DNA of 11,822 bases from Candidatus Roizmanbacteria bacterium CG_4_10_14_0_8_um_filter_33_9 (GCA_002785065.1 PFLI01000103.1:1-11822), one strand, 5' to 3'; counted from the first letter of the stretch, positions 1-6,673 are shown. Numbers and translations are program-made. Notes: generated by a model not told the origin, from the sequence alone.

Positions 1-64
1 AGGGACAAACCAAAGTTATAAAACATTACATAAACAACAGTTGGAACTATTCGACGTCAACTGA
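1..64 (+). other. Window edge; possible 3' tail of an upstream gene
   Basis: Two forward frames are open from the window edge. The frame starting at base 2 ends in TGA at 62-64, directly before the palindrome at 65-88. The frame starting at base 3 runs through the palindrome to TAG at 88-90. Either could be the last 20-29 codons of a forward gene convergent with the transporter gene at 142-1005, and chance open frames are equally possible. Neither peptide is recognisable. The stop directly before a hairpin slightly favours the first. Confidence 0.2.
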
Positions 65-88
65 TACCTCGAAGCTTGCTTCGAGGTA
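65..88. repeat. Perfect 11-bp palindromic hairpin
   Basis: TACCTCGAAGC at 65-75 is perfectly complementary to GCTTCGAGGTA at 78-88, with only TT between. As RNA it would be a 10-bp stem with a CUUG-type tetraloop. It lies 53 bases past the stop of the reverse-strand transporter and could lie just past a forward gene ending at 64, so it sits where a shared terminator would. Neither strand has a T-run after it, so it is not a standard intrinsic terminator. It may instead be a copy of a small palindromic intergenic repeat; only one copy is in this window. Confidence 0.6.
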
Positions 89-141
89 GTTCATTTATAC
101 TATTTAAGATGTATTTTAGAAATCTGTTATAAAGCGAGAGT

Positions 142-1005
142 TCATTTTGTTAACTGCACGGTACAGTAAATCATAATTGCAGTTGCGGCAAAACGGATTG
201 CATATATTTTAAGCGAGTGTTTTTCAAGAAGTTTTGGGGCAAAGACAGAAAAGAGAAAGGCTAAAATCATGGAAACTGGCGTATTCATAATAAGAGATGT
301 AATACCAATGTTTACCCCATAGGCGACATTAGCGGAAAATTCAGTAATAGTTGAAAAAATTCCCATTGCACCAATTGGCAGAATATGACGTACATTAAGT
401 TTTTTTAATTCCTTTCGAAATAAGGGAAATGTTGGAATAAGAAATAAAGCATTAATAATTGCAATCCATATGTTGTTTGTCCAAAGACTATTTTTTTCCA
501 AAGAAATTTTTATAAAAGAGCCACTTAGAGTTAAAAAAAGCATTGTTAATATTGCGACACCGATTGATCTATTGAAAAAAGAACGCAAACTAAATTTTTC
601 ATCCATTGATACAAACATTCCAACAATAACAATTACTGCTACATAAATGAGTTGACTTTGAGTAAATGATTCGTTTAGGAACAGGCTTCCTATTAATACT
701 GCAAAAATTCCCCTGATATTAAAAAGCGGAGTAAGAGTTGAAACATCTAATGCATAAGTTGAGAAGATCCAAAAAATATTAAATAAAGTTGAAAATATTG
801 CCGCAAAAATAATAGGGGTCCAATCGATAGGTATACCAGCTTTATACATTAACGCAGGTGGGAGGGAAAAAAGTAATGTTACCAAAACCAAAAGTAAGTT
901 AAAAAGCCAAGGATTTGAAATTGAATGTTTGCTTGTCAGTTTTGCTGTAATTACAATTAAACCTGAAGCAACAGCACCAATCCATGCAAAAACATAATAT
1001 GGCAT
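142..1005 (-). CDS. EamA/DMT-superfamily membrane transporter
   Basis: This 287-residue protein is almost entirely hydrophobic. About ten membrane segments can be counted (near residues 4-22, 33-53, 64-84, 91-108, 118-132, 147-166, 178-197, 208-228, 234-255 and 266-283). The break near residues 133-146 divides it into two five-helix halves, the arrangement of the drug/metabolite transporter superfamily with duplicated EamA domains. Length and topology fit that family. The first-half stretch TPLFNIRGIFAVLIGSLFLN resembles the EamA pattern near helix 4. Substrates in the family include amino acids, nucleotide sugars and lipid-linked sugars, and nothing here picks one. Next to a glycan locus, sugar-related transport is possible but only inferred. 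The ATG at 1005 lies seven bases after an extended -10 box on the same strand, so the mRNA should begin at or next to the start codon. The gene is divergent from the one at 1156. Confidence 0.85.
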   Translation of the reverse strand: MPYYVFAWIGAVASGLIVITAKLTSKHSISNPWLFNLLLVLVTLLFSLPPALMYKAGIPIDWTPIIFAAIFSTLFNIFWIFSTYALDVSTLTPLFNIRGIFAVLIGSLFLNESFTQSQLIYVAVIVIVGMFVSMDEKFSLRSFFNRSIGVAILTMLFLTLSGSFIKISLEKNSLWTNNIWIAIINALFLIPTFPLFRKELKKLNVRHILPIGAMGIFSTITEFSANVAYGVNIGITSLIMNTPVSMILAFLFSVFAPKLLEKHSLKIYAIRFAATAIMIYCTVQLTK

Positions 1006-1012
1006 ATCGTAA

Positions 1013-1021
1013 AGTATATCA
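1013..1021 (-). promoter_or_regulatory. Extended -10 promoter for the EamA gene, leaderless type
   Basis: On the reverse strand TGA is followed directly by TATACT (1018 down to 1013), an extended -10 element matching TATAAT at five of six positions. Seven bases separate it from the ATG at 1005, so transcription should start within a base or two of the start codon. I see no good -35 hexamer 16-18 bp upstream, which fits an extended -10 promoter. Confidence 0.55.
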
Positions 1022-1121
1022 TGACAATTACTTTCAGACTGTTCTAGTTAAACAATAATTTTAAAATCACCCCCATCCCAAAAGGATTGATATTGTTTAG
1101 ATATTTTTAAGTTATTGATGC

Positions 1122-1150
1122 TTGATAACAAACTTAACCTATAGTATAAT
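1122..1150 (+). promoter_or_regulatory. Sigma-70-type promoter for the 164-residue protein, leaderless type
   Basis: TTGATA (1122-1127) and a perfect TATAAT (1145-1150) are separated by exactly 17 bp. Only five bases lie between the -10 box and the ATG at 1156, so the predicted transcription start falls on the start codon itself. There is no room for a ribosome binding site. This is the clearest promoter in the window. Confidence 0.8.
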
Positions 1151-1155
1151 ATGTC

Positions 1156-1650
1156 ATGGCAATAGAAACAGAAAGGAGACAATCAGGTCTTTGGAGTGTT
1201 TTATATCAGCCTGATATTCCTCCAAGAACAATTAACAAATTTCAAAAGATATTTGATTATTTAGGTATAGTCGTCATCACCGATGTTAGATTTGCTGCAA
1301 TGACTAAAATGAATATGGCTTGTTTTCAAGCAACTAATGCATTTGCAGCGTCAACTAATACACTGCTAAGTTATGATGGATTTAAAGTTGACAACCAACC
1401 TTGGCTTATATTCAGTGAAAAAATCAACCTTCATGGTACTCCACAATTAGGGCACAACGTTTTGAGAATAGCGGAAACGAAAATAGATGCTCCCTTTGCG
1501 TTAATTGATCCAGCTTGTTATTTATATGATATTCCTTATAAAGAAATGCCCATTGCTGTTGGAAATCAAAATTTTTTAGAGAGAGCAATGTCCGAATTAT
1601 ATTCAAGTGCTACGAAAAAATATTTAACAACAAAGCTACAATTTCATTAA
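1156..1650 (+). CDS. Hypothetical protein, 164 residues, family not recognised
   Basis: I do not recognise this family. The protein looks soluble: no signal peptide, no membrane segment and mixed alpha/beta character. Hydrophobic stretches include FDYLGIVVITDVRFAAM (about residues 33-49) and APFALIDPACYLYDI (about 112-126). Three cysteines or fewer are visible, with no CxxC zinc site and no obvious catalytic signature. The start is well supported: a near-consensus promoter ends five bases upstream, and the next in-frame Met is about 48 codons away. An AAGGAG at 1173-1178 lies inside the coding region and precedes no in-frame start, so it is coincidental. The gene stands alone, divergent from the transporter and followed by about 500 bp without an intact gene. 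It has no visible link to glycan synthesis. Confidence 0.75.
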   Translation: MAIETERRQSGLWSVLYQPDIPPRTINKFQKIFDYLGIVVITDVRFAAMTKMNMACFQATNAFAASTNTLLSYDGFKVDNQPWLIFSEKINLHGTPQLGHNVLRIAETKIDAPFALIDPACYLYDIPYKEMPIAVGNQNFLERAMSELYSSATKKYLTTKLQFH

Positions 1651-1771
1651 TATATCTAATTATTTTAGCCTCAATTCCTTCTTCACACCCTATCCATTGT
1701 GGATCGACACTGTTTTAAAAATCATATATACATTCACAACTAGAATTTATTTCAATACCTTTGAATATCGT
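1651..1771. other. Intergenic stretch with no recognisable feature
   Basis: This is the first part of a 507-bp stretch (1651-2157) without an intact gene. I see only a short hairpin possibility around ATCCA/TGGAT near 1690-1702 and no T-run terminator after the stop at 1650. The rest of the stretch holds the inverted-repeat element at 1772-1880, a hairpin at 1897-1913 and the broken gene at 1919-2153. Confidence 0.6.
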
Positions 1772-1880
1772 TGTTATTGCGAGCACATAGAAATTTTCCT
1801 TATCAAATTTCGAGGAGAAACAATTTTCTTAAACAACGAGATTGCCACATCTCCCGCTAAGTGGGATCCTCGCAATGACA
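1772..1880. repeat. Inverted-repeat element, CATTGCGAG...CTCGCAATGACA type
   Basis: The left end TGTTATTGCGAG (1772-1783) and the right end CTCGCAATGACA (1869-1880) are 12-bp inverted repeats with one mismatch, bounding a 109-bp segment. The right half also contains GAGATTGCCAC followed by a CGCT-rich stretch. From memory, this whole pattern matches a family of small non-coding palindromic elements (MITE-like) seen between genes in many bacteria, often as GAGATTGC...CTCGCAATGACA. A 62-codon open frame on the forward strand (1697-1885) runs through it and ends in a peptide typical of such repeats, so I do not call it a gene. A single copy is present here, so mobility is inferred. Confidence 0.75.
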
Positions 1881-1896
1881 TGTGAAAAAGCATTAA

Positions 1897-1913
1897 AATG
1901 ACTTTTAGTCATT
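1897..1913 (-). terminator. Weak hairpin terminator after the small broken gene
   Basis: AATGACT (1897-1903) and AGTCATT (1907-1913) form a perfect 7-bp stem with a three-base loop. Read on the reverse strand it starts five bases after the stop codon of the broken gene (1919-1921). It is followed by TTAATGCTTTTT, an interrupted T-rich tail. The stem is AT-rich, so it would be a weak intrinsic terminator for transcripts coming from 3573. Confidence 0.35.
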
Positions 1914-1918
1914 GGCCT

Positions 1919-2153
1919 TTACGATTGCGATTTTCCCATAAAAATGTAATTTTCTTGACATTTATCGCATATCTGTGGAGCATTTTCTGCAAGTACGTGA
2001 GCATATCTAGTTGCAGTTGAAATATCAGGATAAGCCGCAGTAAACTTTTTTCGAATAATAGGCGTTTTTTTCCCATTCTATGCACCTGTTTTTAGGGTGA
2101 TGCCACTCAAACTCGATAGTAACATAAATAAATTCCCTTCCTTTTTTTGTCAT
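1919..2153 (-). pseudogene. Small frameshifted gene, about 77 codons, family unknown
   Basis: No single frame is open across this segment, but two adjacent protein-like frames join at a run of seven A's (2065-2071, reverse strand). The first starts at ATG 2151-2153, four bases after the stop of the DUF2142 gene. It reads MTKKGREFIYVTIEFEWHHP and continues to NRCIEWEK, then runs out of frame to TGA at 2025-2027. The second continues as TPIIRKKFTAAYPD and then ICDKCQENYIFMGK, ending with TAA at 1919-1921. With six A's instead of seven the frames join into 77 codons. Alternatively, the second part may start at its own ATG (2074-2076) with eight A's, giving 52 codons. ICDKC is a single CxxC, possibly half of a zinc site. 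A homopolymer assembly error would give the same picture as a real mutation. I recognise no family. Confidence 0.4.
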
Positions 2154-2157
2154 GAGA

Positions 2158-3573
2158 TTAATAATATCTTTTTAAAATTGCCATAACAATGTTTTGTGTC
2201 ACAAGACTTAATATTAGTATACTTCCTATTTTTAAGATCAATGGATTTTTTTGAAGAATTGATGAGGTGTAAACTATATGAGGAAATCTAAACTTGTTAT
2301 CATGTACAATGTAATATTTAAGATGAATGAAAAAATAGAGAACAAATGGTACAAATACAATAAAATATCTTCCCTGAGTACCATCTATAACATGTGAACC
2401 TACTGTTTTCCAATTGAGATAAAAAATAGTCATCATAAAAGCATAGGTTAAACATAAACTGCAAGCGATTATACACAGTTGCCAGGATTTTAACAGGTCT
2501 TTTTTATTAACTTTTGTTAAACAGATAATTAAAATACCGTTGCCGATAAATAATACATAAACCCACCAACTCATAGAATAGTCAAGCCATCCGAATATTC
2601 CGATGATACCTTGAATATGAAATTTGGCCAAACGAAAAGTAGATTGAGCAAAAATAGTTAGATAAGTAAATGGATTATGAAGAACATATTGCATCTGATC
2701 GATTGGATTCACGCCCTTTGGATGATGAGTGTATTGAGACGCTGAAATAAAAAAAGATAATTTAAATACAATGTATCCAAAAATAATTATTCCCATAACT
2801 ATTGTAATTTTTTTTATATAAACAGAAAATGTTTTAGATATTTTTTTATATGGAATAACAAATATCAAGAGTAATAAGGGTTCGAATGAAAGTTTCATAA
2901 TCAAAATAAGGATAAAGAATAGTGATAATACGCCAAGATCAAACAGAGATAATGTTTTTTGTTGTAATTTCTTAAGAAGTAAAACAAATATGCTTAAACC
3001 CATCATATACTGCATTGCGTCATAGTTATAACCAGTGATTTGATGAATAAACATGGGTAAAGAAAAAACAAACAAAATAATTGGTTTATACAATTGAGGA
3101 GTTTTTTTATAGAGAAACAGCATCCATATAAACACAAGAAGAAACATTGAAAATCTTCCTAAGAAAAAAGTTAGGTAAGCATTTAGATGAAAGATTTGCG
3201 CAACGAAAATGCCAAATATATATAGAATATAAGAACTAGCAGGTAACATAAACTGTCCCCATGCTTCCTCGTTTACTAGTTTGTATACCTCTTTACTTGC
3301 AAAAGGAGATTGGTTATACCAGTTAAGGTTAAACTTTTTTTGAGGATGATAGGGAATTTTGTTTAACAAAGGATCGTGGACAAGGTCGTAATATTGTTTT
3401 TCTACAGGTAATTTTTCATCTTTGTTCGTTAACATAATTTTTCCGTGACTGAGCAATATACTTCGTATAAAATGTCCTTGTTCATCTGGTTTTTGGAATG
3501 GAGGAACAAGAAGAGTAAAGATTAAACCTAAAACAAAAATATAAACAAAAATAAGTCTTGAAAAAAAGTTCAT
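2158..3573 (-). CDS. DUF2142-family polytopic membrane protein (GT-C-like)
   Basis: This 471-residue protein has about ten or eleven membrane helices. The first helix (about residues 5-23) is followed directly by PPFQKPDEQGHF (24-35), the hallmark of DUF2142 proteins. Its acidic P-D-E lies in the first extracytoplasmic loop, where GT-C glycosyltransferases keep catalytic acidic residues. A long polar loop follows to about residue 105. GYNYDAMQY comes after a later helix, and DGTQGRYF (about 397-404) lies before the last helices, both typical of the family. Members sit in surface-polysaccharide loci and are thought to move sugars from polyprenyl-linked donors, but biochemical proof is scarce. 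The ATG at 3573 is preceded at eight bases by an extended -10 box. The gene is divergent from the GT2 gene at 3616. A small broken gene follows four bases after its stop, probably on the same transcript. Confidence 0.82.
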   Translation of the reverse strand: MNFFSRLIFVYIFVLGLIFTLLVPPFQKPDEQGHFIRSILLSHGKIMLTNKDEKLPVEKQYYDLVHDPLLNKIPYHPQKKFNLNWYNQSPFASKEVYKLVNEEAWGQFMLPASSYILYIFGIFVAQIFHLNAYLTFFLGRFSMFLLVFIWMLFLYKKTPQLYKPIILFVFSLPMFIHQITGYNYDAMQYMMGLSIFVLLLKKLQQKTLSLFDLGVLSLFFILILIMKLSFEPLLLLIFVIPYKKISKTFSVYIKKITIVMGIIIFGYIVFKLSFFISASQYTHHPKGVNPIDQMQYVLHNPFTYLTIFAQSTFRLAKFHIQGIIGIFGWLDYSMSWWVYVLFIGNGILIICLTKVNKKDLLKSWQLCIIACSLCLTYAFMMTIFYLNWKTVGSHVIDGTQGRYFIVFVPFVLYFFIHLKYYIVHDNKFRFPHIVYTSSILQKNPLILKIGSILILSLVTQNIVMAILKRYY

Positions 3574-3581
3574 TTTATCCC

Positions 3582-3590
3582 ATTATAACA
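3582..3590 (-). promoter_or_regulatory. Extended -10 promoter for the DUF2142 gene
   Basis: On the reverse strand TGT is followed by a perfect TATAAT (3587 down to 3582), eight bases before the ATG at 3573. The predicted transcription start is one or two bases before the start codon. No good -35 hexamer is present. The -35 region of this promoter would fall on the -10 box of the opposite promoter at 3598-3606. Confidence 0.6.
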
Positions 3591-3597
3591 ATATATT

Positions 3598-3606
3598 TGT
3601 TACAAT
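3598..3606 (+). promoter_or_regulatory. Extended -10 promoter for the GT2 gene at 3616
   Basis: TGT followed by TACAAT (3601-3606) is an extended -10 element matching consensus at five of six positions. It lies nine bases before the ATG at 3616. Transcription should begin about two to four bases before the start codon, leaving no ribosome binding site. The corresponding -35 region overlaps the -10 box of the divergent DUF2142 promoter. Confidence 0.5.
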
Positions 3607-3615
3607 TAAAGAAAT

Positions 3616-4377
3616 ATGGCTATTGCTCTTTCTGTTTTGATGATTACAAAAAATTCAGATGAATTACTTGATACATCGTTGTCATCTATTGCAAATCTTG
3701 CTGATGAGATTGTTATTGTTGATGATTTTTCAAAAGACAAAACTATATCTATAGCCAAAAAATATAAGTCAGTCACATATAGTCGTCACGAAGATGACCT
3801 TGGTTCACAGCGGGCATTTGGACTCAGTAAATGTAGAGGAGAATGGATTCTTATGCTAGATGCGGATGAAGTAATTTCGCAACAACTAAAAGGCGAAATT
3901 AGGTCGATAGTCGATAGTCGTTTGTCGAATGTTTCCGGATATAAAATTCAGTATCAAAATCATCTTTTTGGAAAACCAATATATTTTGGCGGAGAAAATT
4001 ATAGAATCCTCCGTTTATTTAAACGTAAAAAGGCAAGAATAAATAGCAATCTGGTACATGAACACGTGAAGATTAATGGACTGACCGATTTATTACAAAA
4101 TAAAATACTTCATTATTCTTACAGAAGACCCTGTCAGATAATTCAAAAATTTACTGATTATGCACATCGGGAAGCAAGGAAAAAAGCTCAGCAAAACGAA
4201 AAATTATCTCTTCAAAAACTGATTTTATATCCCTGCCATATGGTATGGGCTCGATATATTAAAGATAAAGGTTATAAAGATGGTTTAATCCGTTTATTTC
4301 TTGATCTTGCTTTCGGGTATATGGAGTTCTGTACGTATTTTTTCCTGATATTTGAAAGAAATAGAAACAAAAAATAA
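3616..4377 (+). CDS. GT2 glycosyltransferase, WaaE/KdtX-like
   Basis: This 253-residue protein is a GT-A fold family 2 glycosyltransferase. Motifs in order are LSVLMITKN (5-13) at the first beta strand, EIVIVDDFSKDKT (31-43) for the nucleotide part of the donor, SQRAFGL (64-70), and LDADE (81-85), the DxD-type metal and diphosphate site. Then follow RLF (133-135) and LVHEHV (146-151), near the usual catalytic acidic position. The tail FLDLAFGYMEFCTYFF resembles the amphipathic or membrane-associated end of WaaE-like proteins. Relatives transfer glucose or similar sugars to lipid-linked or LPS-core acceptors at the inner face of the membrane. It is a paralogue of the gene at 10980. A 7-bp tandem repeat (3903-3930) encodes IVDSRLSNV just after the DxD helix. 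The last 106 bp overlap the converging YfhO gene; the conserved-looking tail suggests this end is real. Confidence 0.88.
   Translation: MAIALSVLMITKNSDELLDTSLSSIANLADEIVIVDDFSKDKTISIAKKYKSVTYSRHEDDLGSQRAFGLSKCRGEWILMLDADEVISQQLKGEIRSIVDSRLSNVSGYKIQYQNHLFGKPIYFGGENYRILRLFKRKKARINSNLVHEHVKINGLTDLLQNKILHYSYRRPCQIIQKFTDYAHREARKKAQQNEKLSLQKLILYPCHMVWARYIKDKGYKDGLIRLFLDLAFGYMEFCTYFFLIFERNRNKK
3903..3930 (+). repeat. Four tandem 7-bp units inside the GT2 gene
   Basis: GTCGATA, GTCGATA, GTCGTTT and GTCGAAT follow one another with a 7-bp period. Because 7 is not a multiple of 3, the peptide repeats every seven residues (SIVDSRLSNV, residues 97-106). It falls in the loop after the DxD helix, where length changes are probably tolerated. 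GTCGATAGTCG-type arrays are a common short repeat style between genes in some bacteria, so this may be an array carried into coding sequence. Confidence 0.6.
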
Positions 4378-6632
4378 CAAAACAATAAAAACCAACTAGT
4401 CGCGCTGACTATACTTCCCATAATAACACTGAGCGGTTGATACATCATAGTGATATATGATGTACCAGCAGGAACATGAACTGATCTAAAAATACTAATA
4501 GGTTTTATTTCCTGAAATTGATTATTAACTAATGCTTTCCAACCTGGATAATACACATCACGAAGTAAAACAATAGACGGAGTATTTGTTTCAGTTTTTA
4601 TTTGAACTTCATTCATTTTGTAAGAAGTTATGGTAACTAATCCATTTTTTTTATCAACTAGCTCCGCTCTTGGTTTTATATATAAATTTTCAAACATGTA
4701 AAATGTACGTTTAAGATAGGGATGGCAATATGTATTTATAAGAATAAACTGTGGAGTATTTTTTAAAAATTCAAGATATCTTCCGGCAGTAAGAATATAT
4801 TTAACATTCAGTTCATTTATTTTATTACTTGTTGGATTAATAAGATCAATTCCTGTTGGATCAGTAGGTAATCTATTCATAACGTATTCTGCATAGGGGC
4901 GATATACCAAAGACGAGTATCCATCAACACTTTGAATTAAATGGAACAGATTTGTATCACTTTGTAAAAAAGTCATTGACTTAATAGCCTCATCAACAAA
5001 GTAGTTTGGATCTGCAAAAGGAGGTTTTTTCGGACCGTCTTTTAAAGTTAGAATACGATAAGGTGATACATCTTCTTTAAGGGTAGTAATAATTGATTTT
5101 GGTGTGGTTAACAGATTTTTGTTTGTCAAGACATTGAGATTAGCTGAAAAAAACATGAGCTCTGATAAAACAAGAAAAATAAAGATTAATTTATGAAAGA
5201 AAGTTGTGTTTTTCTGCATATAGGAATAATATGTAATCGCAGAAAAAAGAAATAAAAAAAAGATAGTAACAAGTAAATTGTTTATCCAAAGCCCGTAAAT
5301 AATATTCGTTCTTGTACTTGAGTATTCTAAAAAGCGTGTAAAAAAGGCAAGATGAGTTATTTGTTGTAAGTATTTAATTGACGTAATTAAATACTCAAAC
5401 CCGTATAACTTTAGTAACAATGAAATAATAAAACATATGGAAAACACAAGGATAGATTTACGGAAGAACTGTTTAGTTTTTATATTCCCATTATCAATAC
5501 ATTGAAATAGATATTTAAAACCAAATCCTGCGACTATCGATAAACAAAAAGAATAGAGTATCAAAATACTGCTTGGCGATCTGAATCGTGCGTAAAAAGG
5601 AAGAAGATAATATGCAAGAAGATATATTGGAGACCTGCTTCCAAGACTCATTAACAAGAAAACAATGGACGATATAAAGAAAAATATTACTTTGGAGTTG
5701 ATTTTACGAAACACAAAAGTAAAGATAATAAGAAATAAGGGAATAATACCAATAAATCCGCTAATATCTGCAGTTGCGCCCCAAGAAGTGCCGTCTTTTA
5801 ATACGCCAAAAAAGTTAGGGAAAATAAGCCGAATAAAGGAGACAAATGAGACTTGTTCTGCGTATGACAAATTTTGCTGCGGTCTGGTTGAAAGTTGTGT
5901 AAATTCTAAAAAAGGAAAAATTTGAATGGCAGAAAGTAACAGAATGGGAAAAAAGATAATACATACATGTTTGAATAACTTAATAATAGAAAAAGGTTTT
6001 GTTCGCCAAACTATATATATAACCATAAATAACCACGTGTAATAGGTATATTGAATATGGCCACTGAATAACTGCAGAGAACATAGAGAGGCTATTAATA
6101 ACCCGCGCCATAGAACATCTTTTTGCAAGTAAATTTCAAGCGACCACATGATAAGAGGAAGCCACATTACCACATTAAGAATAGCTGTATTAAGAGTGTT
6201 GATAAAAACAGAACCGGAAAACATAAAAATCACAGCAGAAATAATTGCTGGAATAAAAGACAACTTTAGCGATTGGTAAAATAAAAACATGAAAAATCCT
6301 ATTAACCATATTGCAATTACCACATTGAACGTATGAGCGGTAAACGGATCAAAAATAAAATATAAAAAATTTATTGGTGCTAAAACACCGAAATTAATAT
6401 CAGCTAAAAACGGCATCCCTGAAAACAAATATGGGTTCCATAAGGGAAGTTCTTTGTTGGCAATAATGGAGCGCAATAAGATCTTACCGGGAATATTTAA
6501 TGAAATATTATCACCGGTAAAAAGAGTTTTCCCCGAGAATAAAACATCATAAAAAAAAATAACATTAATACAGAGCAGAAAAAGAGCTGCAAAAATAGAT
6601 TTTACTTTGTTACTCATAAATTTCATAAACAC
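4272..6632 (-). CDS. YfhO-family membrane protein (GT-C glycosyltransferase-like)
   Basis: This 786-residue protein has an N-terminal membrane helix (about 12-30) and then a first outer loop with LFTGD (37-41) and LPLWNPYLFSGMPFLAD (62-78). That aspartate and W-N-P-x-x-x-S/G-G-x-P-F pattern marks YfhO proteins. About a dozen helices follow, with RFRSPSS in the middle. Near the end a soluble extracytoplasmic domain contains YYPGWKALVN (694-703) and HVPAG, then a final helix (about 745-766) and a basic tail. Bacillus YfhO takes part in glycosylating wall polymers from lipid-linked sugar, so a similar outer-face transfer is likely here. The longest frame opens with GTG at 6630-6632; ATGs at 6624-6626 and 6615-6617 are alternatives. 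The -10 box ends 12 bases before the GTG, so GTG or the first ATG is favoured. The last 34 codons overlap the converging GT2 gene. Confidence 0.85.
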   Translation of the reverse strand: MFMKFMSNKVKSIFAALFLLCINVIFFYDVLFSGKTLFTGDNISLNIPGKILLRSIIANKELPLWNPYLFSGMPFLADINFGVLAPINFLYFIFDPFTAHTFNVVIAIWLIGFFMFLFYQSLKLSFIPAIISAVIFMFSGSVFINTLNTAILNVVMWLPLIMWSLEIYLQKDVLWRGLLIASLCSLQLFSGHIQYTYYTWLFMVIYIVWRTKPFSIIKLFKHVCIIFFPILLLSAIQIFPFLEFTQLSTRPQQNLSYAEQVSFVSFIRLIFPNFFGVLKDGTSWGATADISGFIGIIPLFLIIFTFVFRKINSKVIFFFISSIVFLLMSLGSRSPIYLLAYYLLPFYARFRSPSSILILYSFCLSIVAGFGFKYLFQCIDNGNIKTKQFFRKSILVFSICFIISLLLKLYGFEYLITSIKYLQQITHLAFFTRFLEYSSTRTNIIYGLWINNLLVTIFFLFLFSAITYYSYMQKNTTFFHKLIFIFLVLSELMFFSANLNVLTNKNLLTTPKSIITTLKEDVSPYRILTLKDGPKKPPFADPNYFVDEAIKSMTFLQSDTNLFHLIQSVDGYSSLVYRPYAEYVMNRLPTDPTGIDLINPTSNKINELNVKYILTAGRYLEFLKNTPQFILINTYCHPYLKRTFYMFENLYIKPRAELVDKKNGLVTITSYKMNEVQIKTETNTPSIVLLRDVYYPGWKALVNNQFQEIKPISIFRSVHVPAGTSYITMMYQPLSVIMGSIVSATSWFLLFCYFLFLFLSNIRKKYVQNSIYPKARSRNKRIKPSL

Positions 6633-6644
6633 AAAAAGTATCCT

Positions 6645-6673
6645 ATTGTATATAATTAAGCTTGTTAAATCAA
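6645..6673 (-). promoter_or_regulatory. Sigma-70-type promoter for the YfhO gene
   Basis: On the reverse strand TTGATT (6673 down to 6668) and TACAAT (6650 down to 6645) are separated by exactly 17 bp. The -10 box ends 12 bases before the GTG at 6632 and 18 before the ATG at 6626. The predicted leader is about 5 or 11 bases. AGGA lies directly after the -10 box and so probably upstream of the transcription start, where it could not act as a ribosome binding site. Confidence 0.65.

Noticed and set aside
1173..1178. AAGGAG as a ribosome binding site for a later start
   Set aside because: No in-frame ATG, GTG or TTG follows at a suitable distance; it is part of the codons for the protein's N-terminus.
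1424..1606. 60-codon reverse open frame inside the 164-residue gene
   Set aside because: It is antisense to a gene with a strong promoter and looks like a shadow frame with no signal of its own.
1697..1885. 62-codon forward open frame
   Set aside because: It runs through the inverted-repeat element, and its C-terminal part is the translation of the repeat end. It has no promoter or ribosome binding site and no family resemblance.
2065..2071. Programmed -1 frameshift on A AAA AAC
   Set aside because: A slip here would join the ATG at 2074-2076 to the second frame only four codons into the protein, an unlikely place for a programmed event. There is no obvious stimulatory structure. A mutation or homopolymer error is simpler.
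5665..5925. 86-codon forward frame inside the YfhO gene
   Set aside because: It is antisense to membrane-helix coding sequence; such frames arise by chance and the peptide has no recognisable domain.
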